Assembly (NCBI GenBank): GCA_963082975.1
Contig: OY720347.1
Span: forward strand, 27,186,221 to 27,250,220
Direction of reading: 5' to 3'
Length of the DNA: 64,000 nt
DNA from: Labia minor
Taxonomy: Eukaryota; Arthropoda; Insecta; Dermaptera; Spongiphoridae
The translations under genes and the position numbers were made by a program. Position 1 is the stretch's first letter. Every line of letters begins with the position of its first letter. Shown here in pieces: positions 61,653 to 64,000 of the stretch. A model generated the notes under the pieces. It saw nothing but the letters and a program-made list of their open reading frames with translations. It was not told where the DNA came from and made no database searches.

Positions 61653-62170
61653 TTAATTAATTTAATTATTCTTTGTTTATATCAATACTTATTAATCATT
61701 TCGATGTTAGTCATGTAGAATTGTTACTTACACATATGTCCTTAAAATTTTTATTTCATTATTATTACATATATATTAATACATACCAAAAACCCAGAGC
61801 TAATCATGCACCCAGACAAACTTGTTAAACCGATAAATTTGGTAAATCTTAAAAAATAAGTTTAAAACAATTGGCGCACCTACAAGATTGACATCCAAGC
61901 TATTATCACCTGGCTATTTAACCTGCCTAGTTCAAACCACATACTTACCCATTTTGAATTTTTCTTTTTTTTCCTTTCTTTTATTCTAACTATTGGAGAG
62001 GCATACCACTGAAGGAGAGTGTCATTATATACGATTTATTGTCTTTCATTTTAATTTTGTATGATTATCTTAATATGTAAAATTTCGTAGAATATTCATA
62101 ATCTAAATTTATTTTTAATTATTTTTATTAATATTTTAATGAAATTCCTGCTCAAAATCAGGGATGCGTG
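61653..62170. other. A+T-rich sequence downstream of OR-F
   Basis: No gene, repeat family or splice chain that I can support. Possible poly(A) signals for OR-F are not distinct. Confidence 0.4.
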
Positions 62171-62178
62171 CTAGATTA

Positions 62179-62409
62179 TATGAGGGGCGCGACGATTGTC
62201 ATTACTTAAAAACAAGATTTGTAAAGATTAATGTTTTTATAAAAAAATAGTGATTTTTTAAACTAAAATGTAAAATATTCTTCTATTTATTGTTTTAACG
62301 TCATATTATACCCTCAAAAAATGTTCATAAAAATTATACATAACATGAAAAGGGTCCCTTTTACCTGGAAGAAAAAAAGTGTCATGTTACAAGTTTGCGC
62401 CCCTCTGCT
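62179..62409. mobile_element. 231-bp MITE with 8-bp flanking duplication
   Basis: CTAGATTA lies on both sides (62171-62178 and 62410-62417). The inner ends GAGGGGCGCG and TGCGCCCCTC are inverted to each other. No coding. Confidence 0.6.
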
Positions 62410-62417
62410 CTAGATTA

Positions 62418-64000
62418 TTTTAATAGTTAGGAGTGCATTCTAGTGGATAATTAAAAAATCAAGAATTGATGGATGTCTGGTAACTGGCGCTCCCTTATGG
62501 CATTCACTGAAATTTCTTATACATAATACTATTGGATAAAAGATAATCGATGCCTGACCACAAGTGCCCCCTTATGGCATTAATCTTAAGACTATTATTA
62601 GATTATTAATTTATCTAGATACCTATATATCTTTAGTTTTTAAATTAGAGTTTAATAATGAACTTTTATACTTTCAAGTTGTACTAAAGTTTTCTTTATA
62701 CATTTAAATTACGACCAATTGATATTTTTAAAACATTAGGTTTACATTAAAATTTAAAAGGGAAAAAATATTAATAATATTGATTAAAAAACATCAGAAT
62801 TCTGAATTAATAAATTATAGAATTAAGATTATTTTTTTTCAGAGTCACATAATGTGACCCATTAAAGTAAAGTAAATATAAATATAAATACTGTGACGAC
62901 AAACAAATATGCTATAATCTAAATGGTAAATTATTAAAACTAAGAAATATAAGTTCAAATTAAAATCATATAATAAGTTTTAATATAGGTATATTTTATT
63001 ATTTATTAGACAAACACAGAAAACCTCTTAATTATTTAATTGTAATATTTATAAAAAATAAAAATTCTTTGATTACCCATTTGCCTATAACACAGGCGTT
63101 GTTGATTGTTCCTGCCCTCTATTTGCTATGATTTTAATGATATATAATATCAGAAATAAAGGCTAATCAAATATTAATATATTTTATAAAACAAATCGTT
63201 TTGTTCTTAAATATCTTTTAATTTATTATAGTCAAATAATTAATTATAAAATTTGAAAATTACAAGGGAAAAACAAAATATTTTTTTTTGATTTAATATT
63301 TGTCGAATTATTTATATTACTTATGCAATGTTTGCATCCTCCACTTAATTCCATTTTAATGGTACCGTAATTGAAAATCGCTGACTTTTGATTGATGAAC
63401 AAATGAGGCTCCTCATTAAGTTAACTGCAGTTCAAAGACTTAAATCCATATTTTATTATTATTATTATCATTTCAGTAATTTTAACTGAAACTTGTTAAT
63501 TTAACAACATTAATGTAACCAATATTTTGTTATTCGTATGTTGTGTGTTTTCCATTACCCTTTAATTTTTCTATTTTTATTTTTATAAAAATTTTGAAAT
63601 TATTCTTAATTTTATTTACTTATATATATTATACTTATATTATTATTTATATCACTTAATTCTAAAAGGAAAAATGTACTCATATCAATTTAAAATTGCA
63701 TTTGATTTGTTCTTCATAATAAATGAAAATTCTGAATATCATTCTCATTCTTGTCAATTACCTATTCTATTAAAATGTGAAAAATTGTATTCGATAGAAT
63801 TTTCTAAATTGTTTTGATATTATTTTTCACACAACAAATAATATATGAAATAAAGAATGCCACATAGTATGGGGGTCAAAGACTCATATCCTCGTGGATC
63901 CAGGGTTCACGTCTCGAAACTGGCAAGGGAATTTTTCCAGCTAGTGTCGAAGTTACTTGATAAAAAGTATCACCTATAATCAAGAAATTTTTGAGAGGAT
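62418..64000. other. A+T-rich end of the window
   Basis: No gene that I can support. Two short related stretches, GCGCTCCCTTATGGCATT (62488) and GTGCCCCCTTATGGCATT (62563), look like a local duplication. At 63868-63950 a block with GGATCCAGGGTTCACGTCTC may be a SINE head, but the match to a B box is poor. Confidence 0.3.

Noticed and set aside
1..64000. CRISPR arrays, rRNA genes, bacterial operons
   Set aside because: No regular spaced repeats, no rRNA-like conserved stretches and no compact gene layout are present.

Overview
The window looks like nuclear DNA of an insect. It is strongly A+T-rich (about three quarters by eye). Genes are split into short exons by GT-AG introns, and it is crowded with mariner, hAT, non-LTR and MITE-type repeats. 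The genes I can rebuild are insect chemosensory genes: odorant receptors (7tm_6 family) and one odorant-binding protein. Hemiptera is my guess for the order, from general gene style only; nothing here proves it. Nothing bacterial, organellar or CRISPR-like was seen.

Genes. Exon-by-exon reading, mostly beyond what single open frames show, gives: (1) an intact seven-exon odorant receptor on the minus strand, 2539-6963 (called OR-A here, 394 aa); (2) a seven-exon odorant-binding protein on the plus strand, 12873-16263 (169 aa), with the full six-cysteine pattern and an unusual hydrophobic C-terminal tail; (3) three more intact receptors on the plus strand, OR-B 25069-27654 (396 aa), OR-C 35059-37158 (389 aa) and OR-D 39353-41279 (396 aa), all close relatives of OR-A with identical exon phases; (4) a remnant of a diverged receptor keeping only exons 5-7, OR-E 43315-43851; (5) a large diverged receptor, OR-F 52135-61652, whose exon 2 is frameshifted or uses an early donor. 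Odorant-binding proteins are thought to carry ligands to receptors in olfactory sensilla, so the window is a chemosensory cluster built by tandem duplication, with one inverted member.

Layout. 1-1062 is a unit with 32-bp inverted ends; 2.5-7.0 kb is OR-A with a dead mariner in intron 3; 7.3-12.3 kb holds repeats, including a complete but decayed hAT element with an 8-bp target duplication; 12.9-16.3 kb is the binding protein; 16.4-23.1 kb has no closed gene but holds splice-like blocks on the minus strand, hAT-type ends and a small MITE; 25-27.7 kb is OR-B; 28-34.7 kb is dense with non-LTR fragments, a common 650-bp repeat and microsatellites; 35-44 kb is OR-C, an orphan LTR, OR-D, a non-LTR 3' end and OR-E; 44.5-51.4 kb holds a dead mariner, an hAT element with nested insertions and a 299-bp hAT MITE; 52-61.7 kb is OR-F, whose introns are full of transposons; the rest is A+T-rich sequence with small repeats.

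Limits. All gene models come from reading splice signals and comparing paralogues by eye. No transcript, database or alignment search was possible. Similarity statements are visual and family names for repeats (B, C, E, F) are local labels.
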